Below are positions 36,407 to 44,955 of a DNA stretch of 64,000 nucleotides, piece by piece. The notes beneath the pieces are model-generated. The model had not been told where the DNA came from. It saw only the letters and a program-made list of their open reading frames with translations, and made no database searches. The stretch comes from Tsuneonella rigui (GTDB lineage: Bacteria > Pseudomonadota > Alphaproteobacteria > Sphingomonadales > Sphingomonadaceae), in the NCBI RefSeq assembly GCF_003958625.1, contig NZ_RSEL01000013.1, forward strand, positions 1-64,000. Reading direction: 5' to 3'. The position numbers and the translations under genes are program-made. Position 1 is the stretch's first letter. The number at the start of each line of letters is the position of its first letter.

Positions 36407-37111
36407 ATGATCGACGTGTTGGGCGGCTACGGCGAAACCTATGGCAGCCAGGGCAAGTTCACCCGCGACCCGCTGACCGGCGCGCTGGTGCCGGTGGTGG
36501 TCGAGCAGACCAGCCGCGGCGAGCGCAGCTTCGATATCTTCAGCCGCCTGCTGCGCGAACGCATCGTGTTCGTGACCGATCAGGTGGAGGACAACATGGC
36601 CTCGCTGATCGTGGCGCAGCTCCTGTTCCTCGAGAGCGAGAACCCCTCGAAGCCGATCAGCATGTACATCAACTCGCCGGGCGGCGTGGTGACCGCGGGC
36701 CTCGCGATCCACGACACCATGCAGTACATCAAGCCGCGCGTCTCGACCGTGTGCGTCGGCCAGGCGGCGTCGATGGGCAGCTTCCTTCTCGCCGCGGGCG
36801 AGCCGGGCATGCGCATCGCGCTCCCCAACGCGCGGATCATGGTCCACCAGCCCTCGGGCGGCGCGCGCGGCATGGCCTCCGACATCGAGATCCAGGCGCG
36901 CGAGATCCTGCGCATGCGCACGCGGCTCAACAGCCTCTATGCCAAGTACACCGGCAAGACGATCGAGGAGATCGAGCGGGCGATGGACCGCGATACCTTC
37001 CTCGAAGCGGAAGAAGCGCGCGACTTCGGCATCGTCGACAAGGTGTTCGAGACCCGGCCCGAGAGCGAAACTCCGGGCGAGGACGCGGGTTCTGGAGGTG
37101 CGCCGGAGTAA
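36407..37111 (+). CDS. clpP: ATP-dependent Clp protease proteolytic subunit ClpP
   Basis: Serine protease forming tetradecamers with ClpX or ClpA. 234 residues; catalytic Ser in [11 protein letters not shown], His in [12 protein letters not shown], Asp in [19 protein letters not shown]-terminal extension ([21 protein letters not shown]) and a 20-residue acidic C-terminal tail are longer than in E. coli. ATG 36407 has AAGGA. Followed by clpX after 144 bases. Confidence 0.96.
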   Translation: MIDVLGGYGETYGSQGKFTRDPLTGALVPVVVEQTSRGERSFDIFSRLLRERIVFVTDQVEDNMASLIVAQLLFLESENPSKPISMYINSPGGVVTAGLAIHDTMQYIKPRVSTVCVGQAASMGSFLLAAGEPGMRIALPNARIMVHQPSGGARGMASDIEIQAREILRMRTRLNSLYAKYTGKTIEEIERAMDRDTFLEAEEARDFGIVDKVFETRPESETPGEDAGSGGAPE

Positions 37112-37255
37112 TCCGTAGCATTTCGGCAACCCTGCCGCTTCAGCTTGCCGCAAGGGCGGACAGGCTAGGCGCTATGGATTGATTATAACGATTCCGGCCT
37201 TAGGGTCGGCGAATCCCCAGTCCCTTGGACGATCGCGGGATCGGAAGTTCAGGAT

Positions 37256-38521
37256 ATGACCAAGTTGAGCGGAACCGACAGCAAGAGCACCCTTTACTGC
37301 AGTTTCTGCGGTAAGTCCCAGCACGAGGTGCGCAAGCTGATCGCCGGCCCCACGGTGTTCATCTGCGATGAATGCGTCGAGCTGTGCAACGACATTATCC
37401 GGGAAGAGACTAAGGCCGGCATCGCGGGGCGCAAGGAAGGCGACGTTCCGACGCCGCTCGATATCTTCACCACGCTGAACGACTACGTGATCGGCCAGGA
37501 CCGCGCCAAGCGCGTGCTCTCGGTCGCGGTGCACAACCACTACAAGCGGCTGAAGCACGGCGGCAAGGCGGGCGACGTCGAGCTGGCCAAGTCGAACATC
37601 CTGCTCGTCGGCCCGACCGGTTGCGGCAAGACCCTGCTCGCGCAGACGCTGGCGCGCACCTTCGACGTGCCCTTCACGATGGCTGACGCGACCACGCTGA
37701 CGGAAGCGGGCTATGTCGGCGAGGACGTCGAGAACATCATTTTGAAGCTGCTGCAGGCGAGCGACTACAACGTGGAGAAGGCGCAACACGGCATCGTCTA
37801 CATCGACGAGATCGACAAGATCACCCGCAAGGCGGAAAACCCCTCGATCACCCGCGACGTGTCGGGCGAAGGCGTGCAGCAAGCGCTGCTCAAGCTGATG
37901 GAAGGCACCACCGCCTCGGTCCCGCCGCAGGGCGGCCGCAAGCATCCGCAGCAGGAATTCCTGCAGGTCGATACGACCAACATCCTGTTCATCTGCGGCG
38001 GCGCCTTCGCGGGCCTCGACAAGATCATCGCCGACCGGCTGCAGAAGCGCTCGATCGGCTTCGGCGCGCATGTCGCCGATCCCGACAAGCGCCGGGTGGG
38101 CGAGCTCTTGCAGAAGTGCGAGCCGGAAGACCTGCTCAAGTTCGGGCTGATCCCCGAATTCGTCGGCCGCCTGCCGGTGATCGCCACGCTCAACGACCTC
38201 GACGTCGCGGCGCTGGTGCAGATCCTCAGCGAGCCGAAGAACGCGCTCGCCAAGCAGTACGCCAAGCTGTTCGAGCTCGAGGACGTCGAGCTGACCTTCA
38301 CCGACGACGCGCTGCGCGCGATCGCCGAGAAGGCCATCCAGCGCAAGACCGGCGCGCGCGGCCTGCGCTCGATCGTCGAGGGCATCCTGCTCGACACGAT
38401 GTTCGACCTGCCCGACATGGACGGCGTGACCGAGATCGTCGTCGACAAGGACGTGGTCGAAGGCCGCAAGGACCCGGTCCGGGTGGTCGAAGCCAAGAAG
38501 GGCAAGGAAGAAGCGGCCTAA
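37256..38521 (+). CDS. clpX: ATP-dependent Clp protease ATPase ClpX
   Basis: AAA+ unfoldase that feeds ClpP. 421 residues: N-terminal zinc-binding domain ([12 protein letters not shown] ... CDECVELC), Walker A GPTGCGKT, Walker [11 protein letters not shown], sensor regions and the pore GYVGEDVE and RKHPQQ loops; IGF loop for ClpP contact present as IGFG. Standard length. In Caulobacter ClpXP removes CtrA; here it co-occurs with chpT 6 kb away. Confidence 0.97.
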   Translation: MTKLSGTDSKSTLYCSFCGKSQHEVRKLIAGPTVFICDECVELCNDIIREETKAGIAGRKEGDVPTPLDIFTTLNDYVIGQDRAKRVLSVAVHNHYKRLKHGGKAGDVELAKSNILLVGPTGCGKTLLAQTLARTFDVPFTMADATTLTEAGYVGEDVENIILKLLQASDYNVEKAQHGIVYIDEIDKITRKAENPSITRDVSGEGVQQALLKLMEGTTASVPPQGGRKHPQQEFLQVDTTNILFICGGAFAGLDKIIADRLQKRSIGFGAHVADPDKRRVGELLQKCEPEDLLKFGLIPEFVGRLPVIATLNDLDVAALVQILSEPKNALAKQYAKLFELEDVELTFTDDALRAIAEKAIQRKTGARGLRSIVEGILLDTMFDLPDMDGVTEIVVDKDVVEGRKDPVRVVEAKKGKEEAA

Positions 38522-38524
38522 GCC

Positions 38525-38776
38525 GTGGAGGCACGGCAGCGGTCGCGCCTGCACCGTTTCGCCGTTGCCGCTTTCGTTTCAATCGTTGCAGCCGCCGCGG
38601 TCTGGCATCTCGTCGGACCGCGCGCGGGCCTGGGTGTTGGGGTGGTCGGCTACCTCGTCACCGCGTGGCGCAGCGACGGGAATCTCGGCTACTGCTTCAT
38701 CTTCGCGGTGCTCGCGCTGCTGATAGTGGTGATCCTGCTGATGGCGCTGGTCGGCAGCGTGATGATCAACCGGTAA
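38525..38776 (+). CDS. Small two-helix membrane protein
   Basis: 83 residues from GTG 38525, 3 bases after clpX. Hydrophobic segments at about 12-33 and 55-78 with GVGVVGYLVTAWR between. No family recognised; location directly behind clpX suggests co-transcription. Confidence 0.5.
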   Translation: MEARQRSRLHRFAVAAFVSIVAAAAVWHLVGPRAGLGVGVVGYLVTAWRSDGNLGYCFIFAVLALLIVVILLMALVGSVMINR

Positions 38777-38795
38777 CGAGCAACCGAGCGCCCAA

Positions 38796-39200
38796 TCAGC
38801 GTGCGGTCAAAGCCGCCCCGGCGGGCGTGCGCAGGACCAGCGCGCCTGAGGCATCGATCGCGAAGCTATCGACCGCGTTCAGGACATCGAGAAAACGCCG
38901 CTCCTGGTCCATCACCGCGGGAACGCAGGCGCGCCTGGTCACCCCGGCCTGGCCGATGCTGAGCTTGGCGCCATCGACCGTATAGTCCGCGAAATAGCGG
39001 TTGCAGCTCGTGTCGCCGGACAGGCGCCCGTCGGCGCCGAACACCAGCGTCGCGCGTGGGTCGTCGATCACGCCGCGGCCGGAGATGTCCTCAACGGCCC
39101 AGGTCTTGCCTACCAAGGCAGCGTCTGTGCCGGGTGCAGTCACACAGCCGCAGAGTAGCGAGGTTGCAACCAAGGCGGAGGTGAAAAGCGCGCGCTTCAT
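38796..39200 (-). CDS. META-domain (HslJ-like) lipoprotein
   Basis: 134 residues. Signal with lipobox TSLLCGC. The META pattern follows: LVGKTWAVEDISGRG, ATLVFGADGRLSGDTSCNRYFADY (the G-x-C-N-R-Y/F hallmark) and RACVPAVMDQERRFLDVL. E. coli HslJ is the best-known relative, an outer-membrane lipoprotein linked to heat and novobiocin tolerance. A Cys pair may form a disulfide. Confidence 0.84.
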   Translation of the reverse strand: MKRALFTSALVATSLLCGCVTAPGTDAALVGKTWAVEDISGRGVIDDPRATLVFGADGRLSGDTSCNRYFADYTVDGAKLSIGQAGVTRRACVPAVMDQERRFLDVLNAVDSFAIDASGALVLRTPAGAALTAR

Positions 39201-39295
39201 GGGAGTGGCCTCCGAAAATGCAGCAGTATGAACATGAACGTCCGGGTCCGGATCGGTATCCAGGGCCTGCCCGCCGAAGTCTATCGAAGCGCTGG

Positions 39296-40201
39296 TCAGC
39301 AATCCACCTCGCACTGCGCGCCGGTCTCCACCTGCACGGTCGTGTGACCGATCTTAAAGTCGTGCTCCAGCCGGTGCGCGAGGTCGTGCAGGAACGCGTC
39401 GCCGGGGCAGCCCGCCGGCATCACCAGGTGCGCGGTGAGCGCCGCCTCGGTGGTGCTCATCGGCCAGATGTGGAGATCGTGCACCGCGGTGACGCCAGGC
39501 AGGGCGGCGAGATGGGCGCGCACCGCTGCTTCGTCGATGTGTTCGGGCACCGCGTTGAGGCCGAGCTTCACGCTGTCCTTGAGCAGGCCCCAGGTGCCCC
39601 AGGCGATCACCAGCACGATGATCAGGCTGGTGACCGGATCGATCCAGCGCTCGCCGGTCAGCAGGATCGCTAGGCCCGCGACCACCACGCCCAGGCTCAC
39701 CAGCGCGTCGGCCGCCATGTGAAGGAACGCGCCGCGGATGTTGATGTCGTGCTCGCGCCCGCGGGCGAACAGCAGCGCGGTGGCGCCGTTGATGAGGATG
39801 CCGATGCCGGCGACCACCATCATCGTCCGCCCCTCGACCGCGGGCGGCGCCGCCATCCGGCCCACCGTCTCGTAGGCGATGCCGGCAATCGCGACCAACA
39901 GCAGGCCCGCGTTGGCGAGCGCGGCGAGGATGGTCGAGCTCTTGAAACCGTAGGTGAACCGCCCGCTCGGCGCACGCCTGGCGAGCACGCTCGCGCCCCA
40001 TGCCAGCGCGAGGCTCAGGACATCCGACAGGTTGTGCCCGGCGTCCGCCACCAGCGCCATCGAGCCCGACAGGAAGCCGTAGGTCGCCTCGACCGCCACG
40101 AAGGCCAGGTTGAGCGTGACGCCGATCGCAAACGCCGCGCCGTGGCTGGCCGGGCCATGCGCGTGCCCATGCCCATGATCGTGTGAGTGCCCCGCTCCCA
40201 T
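39296..40201 (-). CDS. Cation diffusion facilitator (CzcD/ZitB type) transporter
   Basis: Divalent cation/proton antiporter, probably Zn2+ efflux. 301 residues: His-rich start (GHSHDHGHGHAHG), six membrane helices, metal site ALVADAGHNLSDVLSLAL (helix II HxxxD) and LHMAADALVSLGVV (helix V), then a cytoplasmic domain (HDLHIWPMSTTEAALTAHLV) that matches the ZitB/CzcD group. ATG 40201 is used because the His-rich stretch begins there. Just downstream of mtgA. Confidence 0.9.
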   Translation of the reverse strand: MGAGHSHDHGHGHAHGPASHGAAFAIGVTLNLAFVAVEATYGFLSGSMALVADAGHNLSDVLSLALAWGASVLARRAPSGRFTYGFKSSTILAALANAGLLLVAIAGIAYETVGRMAAPPAVEGRTMMVVAGIGILINGATALLFARGREHDINIRGAFLHMAADALVSLGVVVAGLAILLTGERWIDPVTSLIIVLVIAWGTWGLLKDSVKLGLNAVPEHIDEAAVRAHLAALPGVTAVHDLHIWPMSTTEAALTAHLVMPAGCPGDAFLHDLAHRLEHDFKIGHTTVQVETGAQCEVDC

Positions 40202-40205
40202 CAGC

Positions 40206-40880
40206 TTACTCGTAGATGCAGGAATCGAGGCCGTCACGCCGCACGACGCCGATCCGCGCGGCGATCGTGTTGCCGTAGCGGCGGGTGAACCCGGACGCGC
40301 CCACGACCGCGCGCTCCTTGGGCAGGGGTAGCACCGCCGCAATCCGCGCCGCCTCGGTCCGGCTCAGGCGATCGGCGGAATGTTTGTAGTACCGCTGCGC
40401 CCCGGCCTCCGCGCCGTAGGTCCCAATCCCGGTTTCGGCGACGTTGAGATAAACCTCCATGATCCGCCGCTTGCCCCACACGTTCTCGATCAGGAAGGTG
40501 AACCACGCCTCCAGCCCTTTGCGGAAGTAGCCGCCGCCCTGCCACAGGAACACGTTCTTCGCCGTCTGCTGGCTGATCGTGGAGCCGCCGCGGATGCGGC
40601 CGCCCTGCATGTTGCGTTTGAGCGCCTTCTCGATCGCTTCCTGGTCGAAGCCGTTGTGGCTGCAGAACTTGCCGTCCTCGCCCGCGATCACCGCGTCGAC
40701 CAGGTTGCGGTCGATGTTCGACAGCGATTCCCAGTCCTTGGTGATCCCGTTCCTGTCCATCAGCATGGTCGCGGTTACCGGCACCGGGACAAACGCATAG
40801 AGCAGCACCAGCGCAAGGCTGAGCAGGACGAAGCCGACGGCGATCTTGGCGAGGAACTTCGCGACCCGGAGCATCGGCAT
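40206..40880 (-). CDS. mtgA: Monofunctional peptidoglycan transglycosylase MtgA
   Basis: Glycosyltransferase family 51 enzyme polymerising lipid II. 224 residues: N-terminal membrane anchor (about 10-32), then catalytic motifs AGEDGKFCSHNGFD (the essential Glu), RGGSTISQQTAKNVFLW, and KRRIMEVYLNVAETG. No transpeptidase domain. Start ATG 40880; upstream codon possible. Divergent from the DUF4242 gene. Confidence 0.94.
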   Translation of the reverse strand: MPMLRVAKFLAKIAVGFVLLSLALVLLYAFVPVPVTATMLMDRNGITKDWESLSNIDRNLVDAVIAGEDGKFCSHNGFDQEAIEKALKRNMQGGRIRGGSTISQQTAKNVFLWQGGGYFRKGLEAWFTFLIENVWGKRRIMEVYLNVAETGIGTYGAEAGAQRYYKHSADRLSRTEAARIAAVLPLPKERAVVGASGFTRRYGNTIAARIGVVRRDGLDSCIYE

Positions 40881-40951
40881 GCTGCTAGGGCTATCGACTC
40901 CCGCCCGCAAGCGGCGCACAATCGGCTGCGGGTCGCTTGGGGAGAAATGCG

Positions 40952-41224
40952 ATGCCGCAATTTGTAATCGAACGGGAAATGCCGGGCGCAGGCTCGCTCT
41001 CCGGCGGAGAGCTGCAGGGCGCCTCGCAACAATCGTGCAGCGTGCTGAAGAGCATGGGCCCCGACATCCAGTGGGTCCACAGCTACGTCACCGACGACAA
41101 GATCTACTGCATCTACCGCGCGCCCAACGCCGACATGATCCGCCAGCATGCGCAAGACGCGGGCTTCCCCGCGAACAGCGTGTCCGAGGTGCGCAACGTG
41201 ATCGATCCGACCACGGCCGAGTAG
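40952..41224 (+). CDS. DUF4242 family small protein
   Basis: 90 residues, ATG 40952 with GGGGAGA. Sequence MPQFVIEREMPGAGSLS, WVHSYVTDDKIYCIYRAP and MIRQHAQDAGFP fits DUF4242, a ferredoxin-like small family of unknown role (some members called nickel-binding). Stop is 3 bases from the end of the convergent cupredoxin gene. Confidence 0.8.
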   Translation: MPQFVIEREMPGAGSLSGGELQGASQQSCSVLKSMGPDIQWVHSYVTDDKIYCIYRAPNADMIRQHAQDAGFPANSVSEVRNVIDPTTAE

Positions 41225-41227
41225 CGC

Positions 41228-41626
41228 TCAACTCACCTTGATCAGGCCCGACATGCCCATCGGCATGTGGATGCGGTGCGAGCAGCGGTACGAGTAACGG
41301 CCCTTGGCCGGGGCTATCAGGTGCAGGGTCACGCGTTCACCCGGTTTGAGCTCGATCCGGTCGCCAGCGAGCCGGGCCCGCTCCGCCGGTGCCATGTGGG
41401 CCGCGGCGAAGAACCCGGTGGCGACGAAGTTATGGCTCTCGTCGGATGAATTGACCAGTTCGAGCGCGTACGGTTGCCCGTGGACGAGCTTGATCTCGTC
41501 TGGCTTGAACCGGAACGTGGACATGGAAACGCTCACGCGTTGCTCGGGCGGAGCGGCGGAATGCGTGGGGGCCGCAACGAACGCGGCGGCGAGCGTCAGT
41601 GCGATAACGGCAGGGCGTAGGTCCAT
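41228..41626 (-). CDS. Periplasmic cupredoxin-like protein
   Basis: 132 residues with a signal peptide (LTLAAAFVAAPTHS). The mature domain has cupredoxin strands and type-1 copper ligands: His in SDESHNFVATG and Cys/His/Met in YRCSHRIHMPMGM. Members act as periplasmic electron carriers or copper-binding proteins. The HMPMGM context resembles cupredoxins adjacent to copper stress genes; no such genes are close here. Confidence 0.82.
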   Translation of the reverse strand: MDLRPAVIALTLAAAFVAAPTHSAAPPEQRVSVSMSTFRFKPDEIKLVHGQPYALELVNSSDESHNFVATGFFAAAHMAPAERARLAGDRIELKPGERVTLHLIAPAKGRYSYRCSHRIHMPMGMSGLIKVS

Positions 41627-41685
41627 GAGGTCCTCCTGTGGCCGAGACCCTCAATCTACACCCTGCCGGCTATCAATTCAATCGC

Positions 41686-42615
41686 TTAGCCCGCCATCGG
41701 CGCCGGCAGCAGCCGCTCGCCGGCGATGCGCTGCATCGCCTTCTGCAGCTTCTCGAACGCGCGCACCTCGATCTGGCGGATACGTTCGCGGCTGACGTCG
41801 TAGACCTGGCTGAGCTCTTCGAGCGTCTGCGGGTCGTCGGTCAGACGGCGTTCGGTGAGGATGTGCTTCTCGCGGTCGTTGAGGCTGTCCATCGCCTCGA
41901 CCAGCATCTCGTGCCGCACGTGCGCTTCCTCGACCTCGGCGGTGACTTCGTCCTGCAGAGGACGGTCGTCCTTCAGCCAGTCCTGCCACTCGCCGGCGCC
42001 TTCTTCGCCGTTGCGCATGCTGACGTTGAGCGAGCCGTCGCCGCCCATCATCATGCGCCGGTTCATGTTGATCACTTCCTGCTCGGGCACGCCCAAGTCG
42101 GTCGCGATCTTGGCGACATCGTCCGGATGGAGATCGGCGTCCTCGTAGGCTTCGAGCTCTTTCTTCATCCGCCGCAGGTTGAAGAACAGCTTCTTCTGCG
42201 CCGCGGTGGTACCCATCTTCACGAGCGACCAGGAGCGGAGGATGAATTCCTGGATCGACGCCTTGATCCACCACATCGCGTAAGTCGCGAGGCGGAAGCC
42301 GCGATCGGGCTCGAACTTCTTGACGCCTTGCATCAGGCCGACGTTGCCTTCGGAAATGAGATCCGAAACGGGCAGGCCGTAGCCGCGATAGCCCATGGCG
42401 ATCTTGGCCACGAGGCGCAGGTGGCTGGTCACCAGCTGCGCCGCGGCATCGGGGTCCTCGTGCTCCTGATAGCGCTTGGCGAGCATGTACTCCTGCTCGG
42501 GCTTCAGGATGGGGAATTTCTTGATCTCGGCCAGATACCGGTTGAGGCTCTGTTCGCCATTCAACGCGGGGACCGATAGCTTCTTGGAAGTGCTCACTTT
42601 ACCCTGACCTTTCAT
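41686..42615 (-). CDS. rpoH: Heat-shock sigma factor RpoH (sigma-32)
   Basis: RNA polymerase sigma-70 family, group 3 RpoH. 309 residues from ATG 42615 (MKGQGKVST); GTG 42597 is an alternative. Region 2 SHLRLVAKIAMGYRGYGLP and GLMQGVKKFEPDRGFRLATYAMWWIKASIQEFILRSW, the RpoH box region near AQKKLFFNLRR, and region 4 LNDREKHILTERRL ... VSRERIRQIEVRAFEKL. Expected targets include clpP, tig and clpX nearby. A TATATA element lies upstream; rluD is the preceding gene on the same strand. Confidence 0.94.
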   Translation of the reverse strand: MKGQGKVSTSKKLSVPALNGEQSLNRYLAEIKKFPILKPEQEYMLAKRYQEHEDPDAAAQLVTSHLRLVAKIAMGYRGYGLPVSDLISEGNVGLMQGVKKFEPDRGFRLATYAMWWIKASIQEFILRSWSLVKMGTTAAQKKLFFNLRRMKKELEAYEDADLHPDDVAKIATDLGVPEQEVINMNRRMMMGGDGSLNVSMRNGEEGAGEWQDWLKDDRPLQDEVTAEVEEAHVRHEMLVEAMDSLNDREKHILTERRLTDDPQTLEELSQVYDVSRERIRQIEVRAFEKLQKAMQRIAGERLLPAPMAG

Positions 42616-42676
42616 CGCGTCGCCCTCGTTATCGGGACCCCGAATGGGCATCCGTCGGATGGGGCACGCTTCTCCA

Positions 42677-42682
42677 TATATA
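42677..42682 (-). promoter_or_regulatory. Possible rpoH -10 element
   Basis: ACTATATATGG on the minus strand is strikingly AT-rich for this GC-rich sequence, and lies about 60 bases upstream of the rpoH start in the rluD-rpoH gap. The matching -35 (CTGCAC) is weak. Confidence 0.35.
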
Positions 42683-42720
42683 GTGGAATGCGCGCCGCTG
42701 TGCAGCGCCTTTCGTCGATT

Positions 42721-43665
42721 TCAATGACCGGTTCGGTCGATAAGTTCCTCCATGTCGGCGGGCGGTTTCGCCGCAAAGGCGAGCCGTTTTCCGGTGACGG
42801 GATGCACGAAGCCGAGGCTCGCGGCGTGGAGGGCCTGACGGGCGAAACCGAGTTCCTGGAGGAGCGGCCGCAGCGCCTTGGGATCGCGTCCATAGACAGG
42901 GTCACCCAATAGCGGATGGCCGATTGATGCAAGGTGAACCCGCACTTGGTGCGTGCGGCCGGTTTCCAGCTTGCACTCGATCAGCGCGCAATCGCGCAAG
43001 GGTTTCAGCGTGCGGTAGTGGGTCACCGCATGCTTGCCGCGATTGGCGGTATCGGGAAGCACCGCCATCTTCTTGCGGTTGGCGTCCGAGCGGCCGAGGC
43101 GGGCGCTGATCGTGCCTTTGGCGGGGCGCGGATGGCCCGAGCAAACCGCCAGGTAGGTGCGCTCGATCGAATGGTCGGCGAACTGCCGGGCCAGTCCCTC
43201 GTGCGCGGCGTCGCTCTTGGCCACGACCAGCAGGCCGGAGGTGTCCTTGTCGATCCGGTGGACGATCCCGGGCCGCAGAGTGCCATTGATGCCCGACAGG
43301 CGCCCCGCGCAGTGATGCAGCATTGCATTGACCAGCGTACCGTCGAGATTGCCCGCCGCCGGGTGCACGACCAGCCCGGCCGGCTTGTTCACGACGATGA
43401 GATGCTCGTCCTCGAACACGACATCGAGCGGAATGTCCTGCGCCTCGGCATCGAGCGGCGCGAGAGGGGGCAGGGCGATCGCGAACTGCTCGCCCCCGGC
43501 GATCTTCGCCGATGTGTTCCCGGCCACCCGTCCGCTTACCGTGACGGCCCCATCTGCGATCAGCGTCTTGATGCGTTCGCGCGACAGGCCGCTCGCGTCG
43601 GCGAGCGCCTTGTCGAGGCGGGCCGGGCCCGCCAGCACGCCGGTGATGATTTCGCTTTCCGCCAT
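42721..43665 (-). CDS. rluD: RluA-family pseudouridine synthase (RluD-type)
   Basis: Converts uridines in 23S rRNA helix 69 to pseudouridine if truly RluD. 314 residues: S4-like N-terminal domain (LDKALADASGLSRERIKTLI), catalytic Asp in PGIVHRIDKDTSGLLVVAK, ETGRTHQVRVHLASIGHPLLGD. RluA/RluC cannot be excluded from sequence alone, but RluD is the most common. Start MAESEI; upstream ATG is less likely. Followed by rpoH. Confidence 0.9.
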   Translation of the reverse strand: MAESEIITGVLAGPARLDKALADASGLSRERIKTLIADGAVTVSGRVAGNTSAKIAGGEQFAIALPPLAPLDAEAQDIPLDVVFEDEHLIVVNKPAGLVVHPAAGNLDGTLVNAMLHHCAGRLSGINGTLRPGIVHRIDKDTSGLLVVAKSDAAHEGLARQFADHSIERTYLAVCSGHPRPAKGTISARLGRSDANRKKMAVLPDTANRGKHAVTHYRTLKPLRDCALIECKLETGRTHQVRVHLASIGHPLLGDPVYGRDPKALRPLLQELGFARQALHAASLGFVHPVTGKRLAFAAKPPADMEELIDRTGH

Positions 43666-43696
43666 CCGGCACCCTCTAGCCACTTCTCCCCATTTC

Positions 43697-43781
43697 CGTC
43701 ATCCCCGCTTAGGCGGGGATCCATCTCCGGCCTCGGCGCGGCGGGAAAGTCGGATGGATTCCCGCCTGCGCGGGAATGACG
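43697..43781. repeat. Bipartite palindromic repeat element
   Basis: Outer ends CGTCATCCCCGC and GCGGGAATGACG are inverted; extending inward, about 29 bases on each side match with few mismatches (left to GGGGATCCATC, right from GGATGGATTCCCGC). Each half is itself a hairpin (CCCCGC-TTA-GGCGGGG; CCCGC-CTGC-GCGGG). This is the form of REP/BIME-like dispersed palindromes. Located between rluD and the JAMM gene; the right end touches the JAMM gene's possible start. Confidence 0.65.
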
Positions 43782-43794
43782 AGTGGGGCGTTTA

Positions 43795-44184
43795 GTGGAA
43801 ATTGGAGGGGCAATTGAGCAGGGTTTGCTTGCTCTCGCTGATTCAGCCTACCCATTGGAGGCGTGCGGCTTATTGCTAGGTGTTGGCGACCGGATCACGG
43901 AGGCCCGTTCGTGCTCCAACGTGCACCCTGAGCCCACTCGTCATTTCGAGATCGACCCGCAAGCGCTGATCGACGCGCACCGCGCCGAACGAGGCGGCGG
44001 ACCTTCCGTGCTCGGCTCTTTTCACTCCCATCCGTCCGGCCCGCCCGAACCCAGCGTGACCGACCGCGCGCATGCCACAGGTGACGGCCGGGTGTGGGCG
44101 ATCGTCGGTGAAGGGAAGGTCGGCTGGTGGCGGGACACACCGGATGGTTTCCAGCCACTTTCCTACGCGCCGTGTGACAGGTAG
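43795..44184 (+). CDS. JAB/Mov34 (JAMM) metallopeptidase-like protein
   Basis: 129 residues from GTG 43795 (VEIGGAIEQG); a GTG 4 codons earlier lies in the repeat element. The MPN domain shows the whole JAMM set: Glu in YPLEACGLLLG and HSHPSGPPEPSVTD (H-x-H-x7-S-x2-D). Bacterial members can cleave ubiquitin-like sulfur carriers or act in cysteine and thiamine-related pathways; no such partner is nearby. It is directly upstream of chpT on the same strand. Confidence 0.82.
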   Translation: MEIGGAIEQGLLALADSAYPLEACGLLLGVGDRITEARSCSNVHPEPTRHFEIDPQALIDAHRAERGGGPSVLGSFHSHPSGPPEPSVTDRAHATGDGRVWAIVGEGKVGWWRDTPDGFQPLSYAPCDR

Positions 44185-44264
44185 GGCGCGGTAGTGCGCT
44201 GTTTCGCCAACCACCTTTGCTCCTTTTTCCGGCCAGTTCGATGAGTGGTGGTTTCTTCGCCAGA

Positions 44265-44294
44265 ACAGTGTGACAAGTGTGACAAGTCCAACAG
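44265..44294 (+). repeat. 30-bp repeat, copy 1 (upstream of chpT)
   Basis: Reads ACAG-TGTGACAAG-TGTGACAAG-TCCAACAG, a tandem of two 9-base units. An identical 30-base sequence occurs at 62228-62257 on the other strand. It ends 16 bases before the chpT ATG, in the same orientation relative to the gene as the queE copy. Confidence 0.8.
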
Positions 44295-44310
44295 GAAACC
44301 TCCCCACTCG

Positions 44311-44955
44311 ATGACCCAGACCGATCCGCTCGACCTTGCCAGCCTGCTCTGTTCGCGCCTGTGCCATGACCTGCTGTCGCCGGTCGGCGCGCTGACCAAC
44401 GGGCTTGAACTGCTGGCCGATGAGCGCGACCCCGACATGCGCCAGCGCTGCTTCGAACTGCTCGAACAGAGCGCCAAGATCAGTGCAGACAAGCTCAAGT
44501 TCTTCCGCCTCGCCTTCGGCGCCGCCGGCGGCTTCGGCGAAAGCGTGCCGGTCGACGAGGCCAAGGCGGTGACCGAAGCGCTGGTCGGCGACGCCAAGCG
44601 GGTGGAGCTCAACTGGGCGCTCAGCGCCGATCGCCTGCCCAAGGGCGCGGTCAAGGTCCTGCTCAACTTCGCGCAGATCGGGCTCGACGCGCTGGTTCGC
44701 GGCGGCACGCTCGATGTCGGCGCCGAAAGTCGTGGCGGGGCGAGCGAGATCGTGGTGCGCGCCGCTGGTCCTCGCATTGCGTTCGACGAGACCATCGGAC
44801 GGGCGCTGGAAGGGGGGCTGTCGCAGGGCGAACTCACCAGCCGCACCGCCGCCGCGCACATGCTGTCGATGCTGGCGGCGCAGGCGGGCGGGGGCCTCCA
44901 GTACATGCTGTCCGAAGAAGCGCTGGTGCTCGGCGCGGTACTGCCTGAGGGCTGA
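44311..44955 (+). CDS. chpT: Histidine phosphotransferase ChpT
   Basis: Relays phosphate from the hybrid kinase CckA to the master regulator CtrA (and CpdR) in alphaproteobacteria. 214 residues: N-terminal four-helix DHp-like region with phosphoacceptor His19 in SRLCHDLLSPVGALTNGLELL, then a degenerate HATPase-like domain that cannot bind ATP (no N box). ATG 44311 (MTQTDPLD); an in-frame GTG at 44245 would add 22 residues containing QCDKCDKSN, from the repeat element. Stop overlaps the next gene (TGATG). Confidence 0.88.
   Translation: MTQTDPLDLASLLCSRLCHDLLSPVGALTNGLELLADERDPDMRQRCFELLEQSAKISADKLKFFRLAFGAAGGFGESVPVDEAKAVTEALVGDAKRVELNWALSADRLPKGAVKVLLNFAQIGLDALVRGGTLDVGAESRGGASEIVVRAAGPRIAFDETIGRALEGGLSQGELTSRTAAAHMLSMLAAQAGGGLQYMLSEEALVLGAVLPEG

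Noticed and set aside
36206-37153. An open frame extends the TonB receptor to over 1,000 residues on the minus strand
   Set aside because: The first ~316 codons are antisense to clpP and lack outer-membrane sequence features; GTG 36205 with a strong ribosome site and signal peptide gives a normal receptor.
42597-42615. Choice between ATG 42615 and GTG 42597 for rpoH
   Set aside because: GTG is possible but ATG has a GAGGGCGA site and is preferred; not reported as a separate finding.
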